Made by a program: the position numbers and the translations under genes. DNA of 64,000 nt from Melitaea cinxia. Lineage: Eukaryota > Arthropoda > Insecta > Lepidoptera > Nymphalidae. The number at the start of each line of letters is the position of its first letter. The first letter of the stretch is position 1. Shown here in pieces: positions 12,501-23,600 of the stretch. Under the pieces are notes generated by a model. The model saw only the letters and a list, made by a program, of their open reading frames with translations, made no database searches and was not told the DNA's origin. The DNA lies in assembly GCF_905220565.1 (NCBI RefSeq), contig NC_059420.1, positions 1,178,001 through 1,242,000 of the forward strand, written 5' to 3'.

Positions 12501-15500
12501 ATGGGCTGAAGTGTTAGTAAGTGTTGTTGTGTTGTGTCGTATTGTTGTGTCATTGTTTTGTATTGTTGTGTTGTACAACACACAGTTGGTCTCACCCTCA
12601 TCGCCAACACGGCTGCGCTCTGGAAGTCACAGTAGCTGCACTTAAACTTCTCATGGCCGTGCTTAGCGCGATAGTGTTCATTCAGACGAAACTTATTACC
12701 GAAGCGTTTGCCGCAGTACTGTGGTAATAATATATTTTAAGATATAAAATTAGAATAGGTTTACAAGTAAAAAAAACGAGTGTACTTTAGATCACACGAC
12801 TGAAGTCAAACTTCTTTAGCTCCATTTAACTTATATCTCCCTCTCAACTTCCGTTCACCTCGCTCGGTCACACTTTTCGTAACGCTCTCGTCACGTCTAC
12901 GTTCGTTGCATCATTCTTTTGTTAATGTCTACAGCGATCTTATATTGATTGCATTGGTTGAATTTTTTTCTGTTGAGCACGAGAAATTCTATGACCGATC
13001 GTTAAGCTACCAGAAAGGTGGAAAAAGGTCATCGAACAGAATGGAAGATATTTAAAGGACATTTGACAGATCCAAGTATTTTTTTTTGTATGTAGAAAAT
13101 CGAATTTCATTTGACATTAAAAACCGAAATTACATTCTTGCCAACCCAATAATAAAGACTTTTTTATTGTACACCAAGAAAGAGAAACATTTAATTTTTT
13201 TTTTTATGATGTTTAAATTGCTAAAAGTATAAATAAACCATAAAGACTAAAGAGCAACGGTTCTCAAACTTTCTTTCGTATCATAAATGAAATTTGACTT
13301 TTTTTGCACTTTACCATGGTGTAGCTTTAAGGATAAAGATTAAAATATTAAATGATTTTTTTTCAGTATTTTTTTTTTATCAACGAAATGTTATGAAACC
13401 TTTAATTTACCGTTAAAAAAACGGTTACTAAGAAATTTTAATAAATTATATAGACTAGCCTCTTTGGACTTCCTTTGTTTGACTTTCAAAAAAAAAAGAA
13501 GTGTATAATTATGTTCTTATGTACGCTCGTAAGAAGTTATACTTCATTGGCTAACTAACTTCACGCTGCTGACTTCTTCTTCGTTGCCTAGCTAGCTTCA
13601 GGGTATCGGTTTTGTGTTACGGTGTGCGCGCGTATCGTTAAGTATAACTTAAAAAACTAACACACAACCAAAACAACTTTGCTTAAACTTTTATTGATAA
13701 AGAAATTACGTGTCATAAAAAAAGTTGTGTCTACTTACCTCGCAAACGGGCCCCAAGCCGGCGTGTTTGATCGCTTTGTGCATTCTAAGGCTTGCCTTTT
13801 GCATCTTTTTATTACATACATCACACTCCGTTACTTCACGACTCTATGATGTTAACAAAAAACACATTTTACTTAATACTTACCGACACATTCTTTATTT
13901 GTCTTGGGACCGCTTCATGCAGTAGAAGCAAGCAGTAATGTATACAAAGTAAAAAAAAAGTGCCTCGGAGAGCACGTTAAGCCGTCGGTCCCGGTTGTTA
14001 TCATGTACACCTGATAGCCATCGTTACTCGTAGTACGGAATATATCCACCAACCCGTATTGGAGCAGCGTGGTGGATTAAGCTCTGATCCTTCTCCTGCT
14101 TGTGGAAAGAGGCCTATGCCCAGCAGTGGGATATTACAGGCTGAATCGAGTGAAGCTAAACCAAAAAAAACCTTAAAAGGTATATGATGTCTAACGTTTA
14201 AAAAAAAATAAGAAAATTAATGTATACTCACTGACTTGCAACTTCTTCTTCTCTTCTTGACTGTACAGTTTGTAACATGCTCAGCGAGTGACTCCTTATT
14301 TTTATGCTCCTTTTTACAATACTGAAATTAAAAAAGAAAATAAACTTTTGACAGAACAATGTCAATCCGGGCTGCTGGTCATATAATAAAATTATAGAAA
14401 AGTCAAAACTGTACATTGAATATTTTTTAAAAAGAATACTTGGAGTGTGGTCTACAACCGATACCGAAGTCAAAAATATAGTTTTTAGAATTTTTGTCTG
14501 TTTGTCTGTATGTATATCCGGGATAAACTCAAAAAGTCCCGCATGGATTTACTTCAAACTTGGCACGAATACAATTAAGAAGTCGGGTCAACATATAGGC
14601 TACATATTATTATGCTATCACCTACCGGGAACGAGCAGTGAACCTTTATTTCCTCAACGCATTCTGTAACAACGTGTAATCTAACGACGCATATTTGAAT
14701 GTTGTTGTTATTATGTTAATAACCATGCTATATAAGCTAGCTTCACACTATAAAAATCACGCAATATAAGTAACTAAGCCCATAAACATTAGTAAATGAA
14801 TATAAGTAGACAAGATAATTTTAAAGCAGCGCCATCTATGAGATTTTCTGTAGATATGAAATGTAAAGAAGAAACAGGTAAATGAATGTTATTTTAAAAG
14901 GTATAATCGTAGGTATTTTTGGTGCTGTATAGCGTTCACGCAGACGACGTCGCGGTCAGCAGCTAGTCTTTAATAATTTAGAGAACAAACAAACAGCCAG
15001 ACAGACAAAAATTATAAGAAATGTTATATTGGTATATCTAGGTACTGTGTATACATACATATGAATTTAGTGAAAAGTGGATATTTTATTATTACAAACA
15101 GAGACTCCAATTTTATTAATTTGTATAGGTGAATTGATATATTAATCAAATTAATAACTTACTCTGCACACAAAACTATCAGTACCGTGTATAGTTGCTA
15201 AATGACGGTTCAAATTGTCTTTCAAAATGTAATCATCGCACAATTCACATTTCATTCTAGTGTCGTCTGCACCGGGATGGCGTCTCGCCATGTGCATGTT
15301 GAAACTACGCTTAGACAAGTTTTTTTGACACAACTTGCATGTAATTCTAGAACCGTTGTCGTTAATATCAAACAATACATTCGTGACTCTGATTTGGTTC
15401 GATTTGTGTGGATTTTCTTTTAGAAATATCAATGGTTTGTCGTCATCATCGTTGACATCTGCTTCTAATTTGATTTTGATTTCTATCTGATTTTCAGTCT

Positions 15501-16924
15501 TTACTTTTATGTTATGATTTTTATTGTGGAAATCTTTCAATGTTGTACTTTGTATGTCATTGTGTTTTGTTTGTATGTCAAAATCACTTGTATGAGAATT
15601 TTTGTCGTCTTTTTTAATTGATATCAGCTCAGTTTCAGCCTCTTTGCATTTCTTTCTGAATTCTAATATATGTTGAACGGTTTTAATACAATATGAACAT
15701 ATGTTTTGAGGAAGCCCATCGTTTAATTTAATCTGTAAAAATAATTGAATATCTGTTAATAATTGACTCAACCAGTAAGCAAAACTTGGAAGCTTTATCT
15801 AAATATGAGCCACTGAAATGTATGTAGTTTAATAAACATTTCATATTAATTAATTTATTTAGTAAGTTAACTTATTTATTTTTTATAAAAATCAAAATCA
15901 ATAATTATTTCATCCAAGTAGTCATTTCACAAATTAAAATTATATTATTTGAATTAAGAATTAATAATTATTTGTATTGAGTTATTTATTTATTTATTTG
16001 GAGAATGGTACAGAAACAATTACAGAATAACAGCATAGCATAAAACAGAAAAAATAGATACAAATTGTCCCGTCTATGTCTCACTAAGAACATAGGGATA
16101 AGATTTACAGCAAGGACAGTAATGATGATTAGTTATTACTATTAATAGTCTAGAGCTAATGAAAACACCAAGGTAACTAATTTATCTAAGTAAATAAATT
16201 CCTAACTTTAGTTTTAAAAAGATGCTGGGAGCACGAAAACATATCTATTTCATTAAATAAACTATTGTGTAGGACACACATTCTGTAAAGTGGCATTGAT
16301 CTATATTTGTTCTAGTTACTTCTGTATGGAAAAGGTTTTTAGACCGAGTTGGTTTAACTGGAGCTCGAAAATACAGTTCTGCAAGAAGTTGTGGTGTGCA
16401 TCAGCCATCGAACGTCTATCGTTAAGAGAAATCATGCTGTATCTATCTAATAATTCATTATAAGAGCACCTTGGGGAATGAATACGGTAGTTGAGAATAC
16501 GGAAAAACTTTTTTTGTACAAGTTCTAGGCGATTTTTGTATGTATCGTAGTATGGGTTCCAAATGGAGGATAAATACTCAAGTTGTGAGCGCACTAAACT
16601 TTTGTAAAGACGCATAAATGTTTTCTTTCGCTTAAAAAAGAGTTCTATGCAATATTAATGATTATTTTTAATAACATTGTGAATGTTGTCTACTATTACA
16701 TTTCAAAAAAATTAAATAAAAAGACTATTTATTTCTTAAAGTATTTTACTACAAATGTAAATAAAAATTAAGGACTAGTTTTTTTTTTTAAATTGTATAC
16801 TCACCATTACACCAGTAGCTACGTATATTATATCTAAATTAATTACATTGTTTATTACATTTGTAAATATAGGATTTAGATTATTTCGTGATAAGCATGT
16901 CCTGCAAATATTATTGAAATCCAT
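9495..16924 (-). CDS. ZAD-C2H2 zinc-finger protein (putative transcription factor)
   Basis: Minus-strand gene rebuilt from splice sites. All introns are phase 0. Exons: 16924-16805 (MDFNNICRTC, first half of the ZAD), 15732-15163 (second ZAD half with NICSYC, acidic linker, fingers 1-2), 14321-14232 (finger 3, C2HC type), 13843-13739 (finger 4), 12718-12596 (finger 5 and start of 6), 11995-11873 (end of finger 7, RGEKPF linker, finger 8) and 9689-9495 (fingers 9 and 10, then RGPVPPLPYIDT and stop). Finger joins across introns are exact, e.g. VCE|YCGKRF. ZAD proteins are nuclear DNA-binding factors that dimerise through the ZAD; the target is unknown. The half-fingers between 12596 and 11995 are incomplete: a 24-base piece at 12168-12191 completes finger 6, but it lacks splice sites and the Cys half of finger 7 is missing. 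The last exon is the source of the 133-bp array. Confidence 0.85.
9870..10900 (+). pseudogene. Degraded non-LTR retrotransposon (reverse transcriptase remnant)
   Basis: Broken frames together read like a LINE reverse transcriptase: an upstream linker (9873-10076), a frame-shifted middle with CNNYRLISLIS, and 10499-10783 with ICFVDFRKTFDTV, which corresponds to the first RT aspartate motif (usually F-D-x-x-K-A-F-D). Stop codons and frameshifts interrupt it and the catalytic F-A-D-D box is not seen. It lies in the last intron of the zinc-finger gene. An old, dead copy; the clade is uncertain (RTE-like by general appearance). Confidence 0.7.
11255..11462 (-). repeat. Interspersed repeat, family A
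   Basis: Reverse-orientation copy: AAGCGTACGGCTCACCTGAT at the left, GGTCACCTTACTCACC inside, CTGTGATCTTCTGTAAGGTC at the right. Lies in the last intron of the zinc-finger gene. Confidence 0.75.
11557..11797 (+). repeat. Interspersed repeat, family B (MITE-like)
   Basis: Starts GAAGTAAAACTTCTTT and ends GAAGTTTTACTTCAATCGTG then GTGGTCTAAAGCAC, so its ends are inverted copies. The core CTTGAGGAGGAAG ... GCGTTACGAAAAGTGTGATC recurs at 12775, 21776, 32330 and 57852. Non-coding. Confidence 0.7.
12168..12191 (-). pseudogene. Orphan half-finger exon fragment of the zinc-finger gene
   Basis: Read on the minus strand these 24 bases give VHQSDAKH. Placed after the exon ending CSYCDFQSAAVLAMR, they complete a perfect C-x2-C-x12-H-x5-H finger. 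Yet no AG precedes them and no GT follows. A SINE abuts one side and a poly-T tract the other. It looks like the remnant of a real exon cut up by insertions, or an assembly fault. Confidence 0.5.
12192..12445 (+). mobile_element. tRNA-derived SINE (family C)
   Basis: The head contains a B-box-like GGATTCGAGTTCC. The body carries GTGCCTCGGAGGGCACGTTA and the common tail AAAGAGGCCTATACCCAGCA with GTGGGACGTTACAG. It abuts the orphan half-finger at 12168-12191. Confidence 0.7.
12446..12595. repeat. Fragment of a GATG-tailed element plus GTTGT-rich simple sequence
   Basis: GGCGGGAGCTTGGGGAGTCC followed by CTATGTCCAG matches the 3' end of the RTE-type LINE tail at 35250-35290. It is followed by TGTTGTGTTGTGT simple sequence up to the splice donor of the zinc-finger exon at 12596. 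Confidence 0.5.
12775..12925 (-). repeat. Interspersed repeat, family B
   Basis: Inverted copy: TGTACTTTAGATCACACGAC at the left, CACACTTTTCGTAACGCTCT at the right. With the copy at 11557 it forms an inverted pair around the damaged zinc-finger exons. Confidence 0.65.
13963..14152 (+). mobile_element. SINE body, family C
   Basis: GTGCCTCGGAGAGCACGTTA, GGTTGTTATCATGTACACCT, CCCGTATTGGAGCAGCGTGG, then the tail GAGGCCTATGCCCAGCAGTG with ATTACAGGCTGAATCG. Head missing. In the zinc-finger gene intron. Confidence 0.8.
14480..14970. repeat. Dispersed non-coding repeat in the zinc-finger intron
   Basis: Starts with GTCTGTTTGTCTGTATGTAT and ends with a GACGTCGCGGTCAGCAGCTA stretch of the kind that closes many arthropod dispersed elements. 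No protein is encoded. Boundaries are approximate. Confidence 0.45.
16010..16620 (-). pseudogene. 5'-truncated LINE fragment, end of reverse transcriptase
   Basis: The frame 16615-16316 reads RLYKSLVRSQLEYLSSIWNP and FRILNYRIHSPRCSYNELL, the segment after the RT palm in Jockey/CR1-type LINEs. No endonuclease, no F-A-D-D motif, no upstream half. Untranslated LINE sequence probably extends to about 16010. It lies in intron 1 of the zinc-finger gene. Confidence 0.75.
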
Positions 16925-17624
16925 TCTATAATATTTTTAAAAATATTATACCCGTCAACGAGTATATAAGAGGCCCGTTTTGACATTTGTCATCGAGACG
17001 TAAATATTAGTAACCATACGACTCGATATTCGATACTCACGATAAATCGATTCAAGTTCAAGTCAAGTATTATTTGATCGATTTGATTAAGTAATCTAAA
17101 TTCTAAAGTGCATTTGATTAAAATTTTGATCAGAAATTCAACATAAACTTTAATATTGTATGTAATTTGAAATAATACAATTTGTACAAAAGGCCAGCTT
17201 GTCTTTATTTTATATTTTTATCTTGTTTTGTAATGTTTACAAGAATTTTAATCATTCTGTTATCAGCTCGTTGAAGATCGACATGGTTTCGGATCTTGTA
17301 TCATAATCAATAACATAAAAAAGTTTTAGAGCTTCAAAATGTAAGTTGTGCACAACATCTTTTAATCTATAATCTTTAATTGACACGATTAAACCTTTAA
17401 TAAATGCTTAACATAATCTGAAAATACTGAAAACATAAAAATATGTAGTTAATACTATGCGTAAAATTATTTTTAAGACGTCAAAGACACATTGACAAAT
17501 TGACATTAGCTGTTCGAAAGTGACTTTCTAAAAAAAACATGATTTTCACGTGTATAAACTAACAATTATTGTATATTTCATTACTAAGTTGTTTTCAAAG
17601 GATGTGTGATTGTTGCACGGCAAA
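16925..17624. promoter_or_regulatory. Divergent intergenic region between the zinc-finger gene and WDR74
   Basis: Seven hundred bases separate two start codons that face away from each other, so both promoters must lie here or overlap. AT-rich. It holds a perfect short palindrome ATAATATTTTTAAAAATATT at about 16927 just upstream of the zinc-finger start. No clear TATA box, initiator or known factor site can be assigned by eye. Confidence 0.5.
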
Positions 17625-20600
17625 ATGGTAGTCACAGAGGATAAAACATTTGATATATTCGTAGCTAGTAAGATAGGTTCTTTTAAACGTAAGTAAAATA
17701 AAAAATGGTAATTCATTTTAGTATATTTATTTTTATTAAAATTGCAATCTTCTACTAGAAAAGCAAAAGTATAGAGATGTATAAGGTTTCTGACTTTAGT
17801 TTCGGCATCAATTTATATCTCTACTAACAATTTCTAAACACGACAATATTTCTCTTCATGTTCGTGTTACTTCTTAAATTACGAGGTTATATTTATGTTA
17901 ATTTAGCAAAATTTGTGTCTGTTTATTATTGCTTAAATTCAAAATTTGCTTTTCACTAATAAACAAGAAATTATAACTCTACTAACATTTAAATACATTA
18001 ATAATTCTATAAATCTCACATAAAACAACTGTTCCACTGTCATAAAACACTATTATTCAAATAAAATTATTTATTATTGGATTTCAGATATTAAATACTA
18101 CACAGATGTGTCAAAAAATAGTAAAAAATGTATAGAAAATCTAGTTGAAATAAAGAGTTTACAGAAAGATGACGCCATAACGTCTATGGTGTGGGGGAAT
18201 GAGGAACAAACTGAAATATTAATAGGCAAGAAAAATCAGCAGGTAATTGTTGAATTATTGATTATTTTCTTAGATTGTTATTTGACTATTTGATAAAAAT
18301 TAACCTTTAATAAATGGTAAGGTGTGTATCAAGAGAGAGAGAGATGAATGCAAGAGATGTAAACCATATGAAATGTATAAAAGACGAAGCGGGGAAGATT
18401 TTGACGGATGATGAGGAAATAAAAGAACGCTGGAAGAGATACTTTAATAACTTGATGAATGAAGAAATTGAATGGAGCGGAGTGTTAGAAAATGTACGAA
18501 GTAATGAAGGAATGGTGAAAGAGGTAAGTATAGAGGAAGTGAAGATGGCAGTGCAGAGTATGAAGAATGGGAAAGCAGTTGGGCCAGATGGTATACCAGC
18601 GGAAGTATGGAAGTTTTTGAAGGCGGATGGATGGAAGTGGCTGACTTTATTTTTCAATAAGTTGCTGCAAGAAGAGGTCATACCCGAGGAATGGTGCTAC
18701 AGTTCACTGGTGCCCATTTTTAAAAATAAAGGTGACATACAAGACTGCAGCAGCTATCGGGGAATAAAGCTCATGTCACATAGTATGAAGATATGGGAGA
18801 AAGTGATAGCGCGACGAATGAGAGAAGAATGTGAGGTCACACAGAACCAATTTGGATTTATGCCGGGCCGGGGAACTACGGACGCCATATTTGCACTCCG
18901 CCAACTCTGCGAAAAATATCGACTCGCACAAAAAGACCTACATATGGTGTTCGTAGATCTGGAAAAGGCTTACGATAGGGTCCCCCGTAAGGTTCTGTGG
19001 TGGGCTATGAAAGGGAAAGGAGTGCCAGAGAAGTATGTACGACTTGTTCAGGCGATGTATGATAGAGCTAGCACCCACGTCCGGTCCGAAGCCGGGGTAA
19101 CTGACAAGTTCAGTGTGGCTGTAAGTTTGCACCAGGGGTCGGCTTTAAGCCCGTATCTATTCCTCCTGGTAATGGATGTTCTAACATCAGACATACAGGA
19201 GGAAGCACCCTGGTGTATGCTGTTTGCTGACGACGTTGTTCTTGTCGGAGATAATGTCCTTGAGGTACAGAGCAGACTGGGAAAATGGCAGGAAAGACTG
19301 GAGGGCGCGGGATTGAGGATAAGTAGGTCTAAAACCGAGCACTTGTTCTGCGATTTCAGCGGTTCGTCCGGTTTTTCCCATATTGCCTTGGATGGTGTAT
19401 CCCTACCAGTCTGCTCCGACTTCCGCTACCTTGGGTCATTAATACAAAATGACGGCAACATAGACCGTGACGTGAAAAATAGAATAAATGCGGGATGGAT
19501 GAAATGGCGACAGGTCTCTGGAACAGCTTGTGATCCACGAATGCCCCTTAAACTTAAGGGGAAAATCTATAAAACGATCATAAGACCTGTCGTAATGTAT
19601 GGATCGGAATGTTGGGCAACAAAAGTGACGGATGAAAGAAGAGTGCACGCAGCCGAGATGAGAATGCTAAGATGGATGTGTGGAGTAACGAGGAAAGATC
19701 GGATTAGAAATGAGTATATAAGGGGAAGTTTGAAAGTAGCACCCGTGACAGAGAAAATGAGGAACAATAGGTTAGCGTGGTATGGGCATGTAATGAGGAG
19801 GGATGACCGCTATGTCGGTAAAAGAATGTTAGGGATGAATGTCGAAGGACGAAGAGCGATCGGCAGACCGAAAAAGCGATGGATGGATTGTGTGAGTGAG
19901 GATATGAGAAAGAAAGGAGTAAGCGCTGGAGTGACGAATAATAGAGAGGAATGGAAGAGGAAAACATGTTGTGCCGTCCCTACATAAGTGGGATAAGGGC
20001 AGGAAGATGATGAAATGGTATGGTGTTTGACTTCTAAATCTATACAGTAATCCCCCCCTATAACACGGTATTCTTAATGCATATAGGGGGATTAATGTAT
20101 ATAGATATATATCTATTCTTAATATATAAAATTCTCGTGTCACAATGTTAGTTATCAAACTTCTCGGAAACGGTTTGACCGATTCTTAAGAAAATTTTTG
20201 TGCATATTTGGTAGTTCTGAGAATCGGTCGTAAACTATTTTTTAAACCCCTAAATTATAAGGGTGGCCCACTCCAAAATATTTTTTTATTTTAAGGAATT
20301 GATTTTTTGGTTTTATTTTATTATGATTAAGCATTTAAAAATACATACAAACTTAAATTTTCACCCTTCTACCACCGAGCCCTATTTTTTAATATGTTAA
20401 GCGACAAAACAATGTTTGCTGGTTCAGCTAGTATATAGATAAGAATTATGTGTTAACTATGTTTCTGTGCTAATATCCAAACTGCTAACACCGATTTTAA
20501 TGAAATTTTGGACAGATATAGAACTTTGTTCACAACTTAAAATATAACTTATATTTTATTTAGATATATATACATACTAGCGATCCTCCCCGGCTTTGTA

Positions 20601-23600
20601 CGGCTGAAAAAACTATCAGTGTTCCTCTACTATATTCTACTTGTATTATACATATTAACCGTCCTCTGGAATCACTCTATACTCAAGAAAAGCGCATCAA
20701 AATCCATCATGTAGTTTTAAAGATCTAAGCATACAGACAGCGGAAAGCGACTTTGTTTTATACTATGTAATGATAATTATTATATTCACGAAAATAAAAT
20801 ATGGCAGTACGAAGTTCGCCACATCAGCTAGTGTATAACTGTATAAAAATGAATCACAGAAATGCATGTACTTGCATAACTTCTAAATGACAACAACAAA
20901 TTGGATAATTGGTTATTTTGATTGACTAGCCCGTTGGCGCAGTTTGTAGTGACCCTGCTTTCTGCTCCGAGGGTTGTGGGTTCTATTCCCACCCCGAGTC
21001 TGGGTCTAATATAAATACTTATTTATATATGTATTATTTATAAGTATGTTTATCGAAAAAAAAAAAAAAAATGTAGCTATAGACCAGTCGGCTGTTACCT
21101 ATAACACAAGCATTAAGTTGCTTACTTTAGGAACAGACGACCGTGTGTGTATTGTGTAAATATTTATTTATATTTATATTTATTTATAATTATTATCCCT
21201 GCTAAGTTTGTATAAAAAGAAATGTTATAATTGTGTTTGCTCGCAAACGAAAAAAACTAACAAACGAACCAGTCGTTACTACGATTTTCGAGGGTTTCCC
21301 TCGATTTCTCTGGGATTCCATCATCAGATCCTAGTTTCCTTATCAACACTTGGGATATCTCCTTCCCAACAAAAAAAGAATTATCGAAATCGGTTCATAA
21401 ACGACGAAGTTATCCCCGAACATACATAAAAATAAATATTTACGGTCGAATTGAGTAACCTCCTCCTTTTTTAAAGTCGGCTAAAAAAAGGACGCTCCGA
21501 GAAGCCTGTGAAAGCCCCCTTTTCACGCATAATAGACCACCTTTGCGTCTAAATGCGGAAAACCGAGCCCAATACAATACAATACAATACAATACAAGAC
21601 AGTAAAGAAATAATTCTTATTTAGTATTGTTGTTCGTAAGTTATGAGCTTATAATTATTTATGGCCAGTTTCGATAACATACATATCTCTGGTTTGGCAT
21701 AGGTTATTGACACTATTTGTATGAAGCCTACATCAAAATTCTATCTCTAGATTATTATAACCTTATATTCTTTACGTACGCTTGACTTGGGGAGTAAACT
21801 GCTGAATGCGTGACGAGAGCGTTACGAAAAGTGTGATCGGGCAAGGCGAACTGAGCAAGAGAGAGGACACATTTTCTTTCTCTTATTCTCTCACAGCCAG
21901 TTACGTTTTATATATCTAAGACAGTGCAGGCCTATTGCGTAGCAGGTTTACTTCAGTCGTGTGGTCTAAAGCAAACTTTTTTTTTTTTTTTTTTTTAATA
22001 TTATAATACTTCACACATATTTAATAAAATCCACAGATTCAAGTCTACAACACGCTCCAAGGTTTCACGAAAACGTACACAGCCGATTTCGGTACGGGCG
22101 ATATAGTTGGTCTCGGTAAACACAAGAGGCGACTGCTGGCAGCGCTGTCCAGTGGCACAGTGCAAATATGGAGCAAGAAGGAGAATGTGGTTGTGAATAC
22201 TGGCGGCAAGTTGGATAAAATGAAAGTTTATGAACAGGACACTACTCTGTTTGCTACCGGTTAGTAATACATTTGCTTCAGCCTGTAATATCCCATGTAG
22301 GAGAAGGATCAGAGCTTAATCCACCACGCTGCTCCAATGCCGGTTGGCGGATATATTCCCGACTTAACGATCGCTATCAGGTGTACATGATTACAACCGG
22401 GACCGATGGCTTAACGTGCTCTCCGAGGCACGGTGGGGAGACCCATGAGGACTAACAACCAGACCAGAAATAAATATTTGTATGAACACAAATATCATTC
22501 CGAGCGGGAATAGGACCAGCGACCGTCGGTGTTTAAGCGCCGCTAACACTTCACACGCACTATTACACCAGAGCGGTCGAGTAAATTAGGTGCATATCTG
22601 GATGATGGGTACCTTAGTTTTGTTTTTCTAATATACTATAAAGGCGGCAGTTTCCTTGTGGTCAAGCTGATGGTAAGCTGTTATCGTAGTCTGTGGAGGC
22701 TTACGCGTCAGCGATTCCGAGTGCCACACTATGATGACGAAGGCACCGCTGGGTTTTAGTGGGTAGTCTGGCATGTTCAGACGTGTCGGTAGCCTGACAC
22801 TCACTTCGTCGTTGGCGGCGTGGTGCTTAAAGGGATTTCCTAGCATCGAGACAAAAGATTCTTACTGTGAACATTGCCTTCATGTTTCTGAGTCTAAATG
22901 GATACCTTTCTAAGAACTCTGGCTAACAAACTCCACTGCAAGACACATCATTGCTTGAAAGTTGTATTATTTGGCTGTGATCTTCTGTAAGGTCGAGGTA
23001 CTACCTCAGTTGGGCTGCTCCATATTTTGAGCAGGAAATTCCTACTGTGCCCTACCTCAGTTAGTTATGTTTCAGGTGGTGAAGAGAACGAGTTAAAAGT
23101 GTGGCGTATTGGTGAACCGGCGCCCATATTTACAGCTAAGAACTTGCCACATGACTGGCTCCAGCTCAGGAAACCAGTGTGGGTGTCCGATCTCACATTC
23201 TTGGCTCCAGAGTTGTTGGCTGTCTGCTCGAGACACGGTTACGTCAGGTGAGCCTAAAAACTTGATAAATAGTCGATAAGCAGTCTTTAAAACTTGTTAC
23301 TAGTAAAGTTATTTGATGTATAACGGCATCCAATAGATTGATTTTTAATCGATTCAGCCTGTTACACTGCTAGGCAAATATGTGCCTTTCTCCATGTAGC
23401 AGAAGGGTCAAAGCTTAATCCACCACGCTGCTTCACTGTAGGATGGTGGATATATTCCCTACTCGGAGTAACAATCAGTTTTCTATGATAATAACAGAGA
23501 CCGACAGATTAATGTGGTCTACAAGGCACTCTACGGAACCCACAAGAATACTCAACCTGAAAAAATATGTACATAAATACAAATATCCATCCCAAGCGGA

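Noticed and set aside
18307..20158. Minus-strand frames across the RTE LINE
   Set aside because: Antisense shadows of the 557-codon reverse transcriptase frame.
20929..21000. Functional tRNA genes at SINE heads (also 34250, 35347, 63123)
   Set aside because: Pol III boxes are present but the cloverleaf arms do not pair and a SINE body follows.
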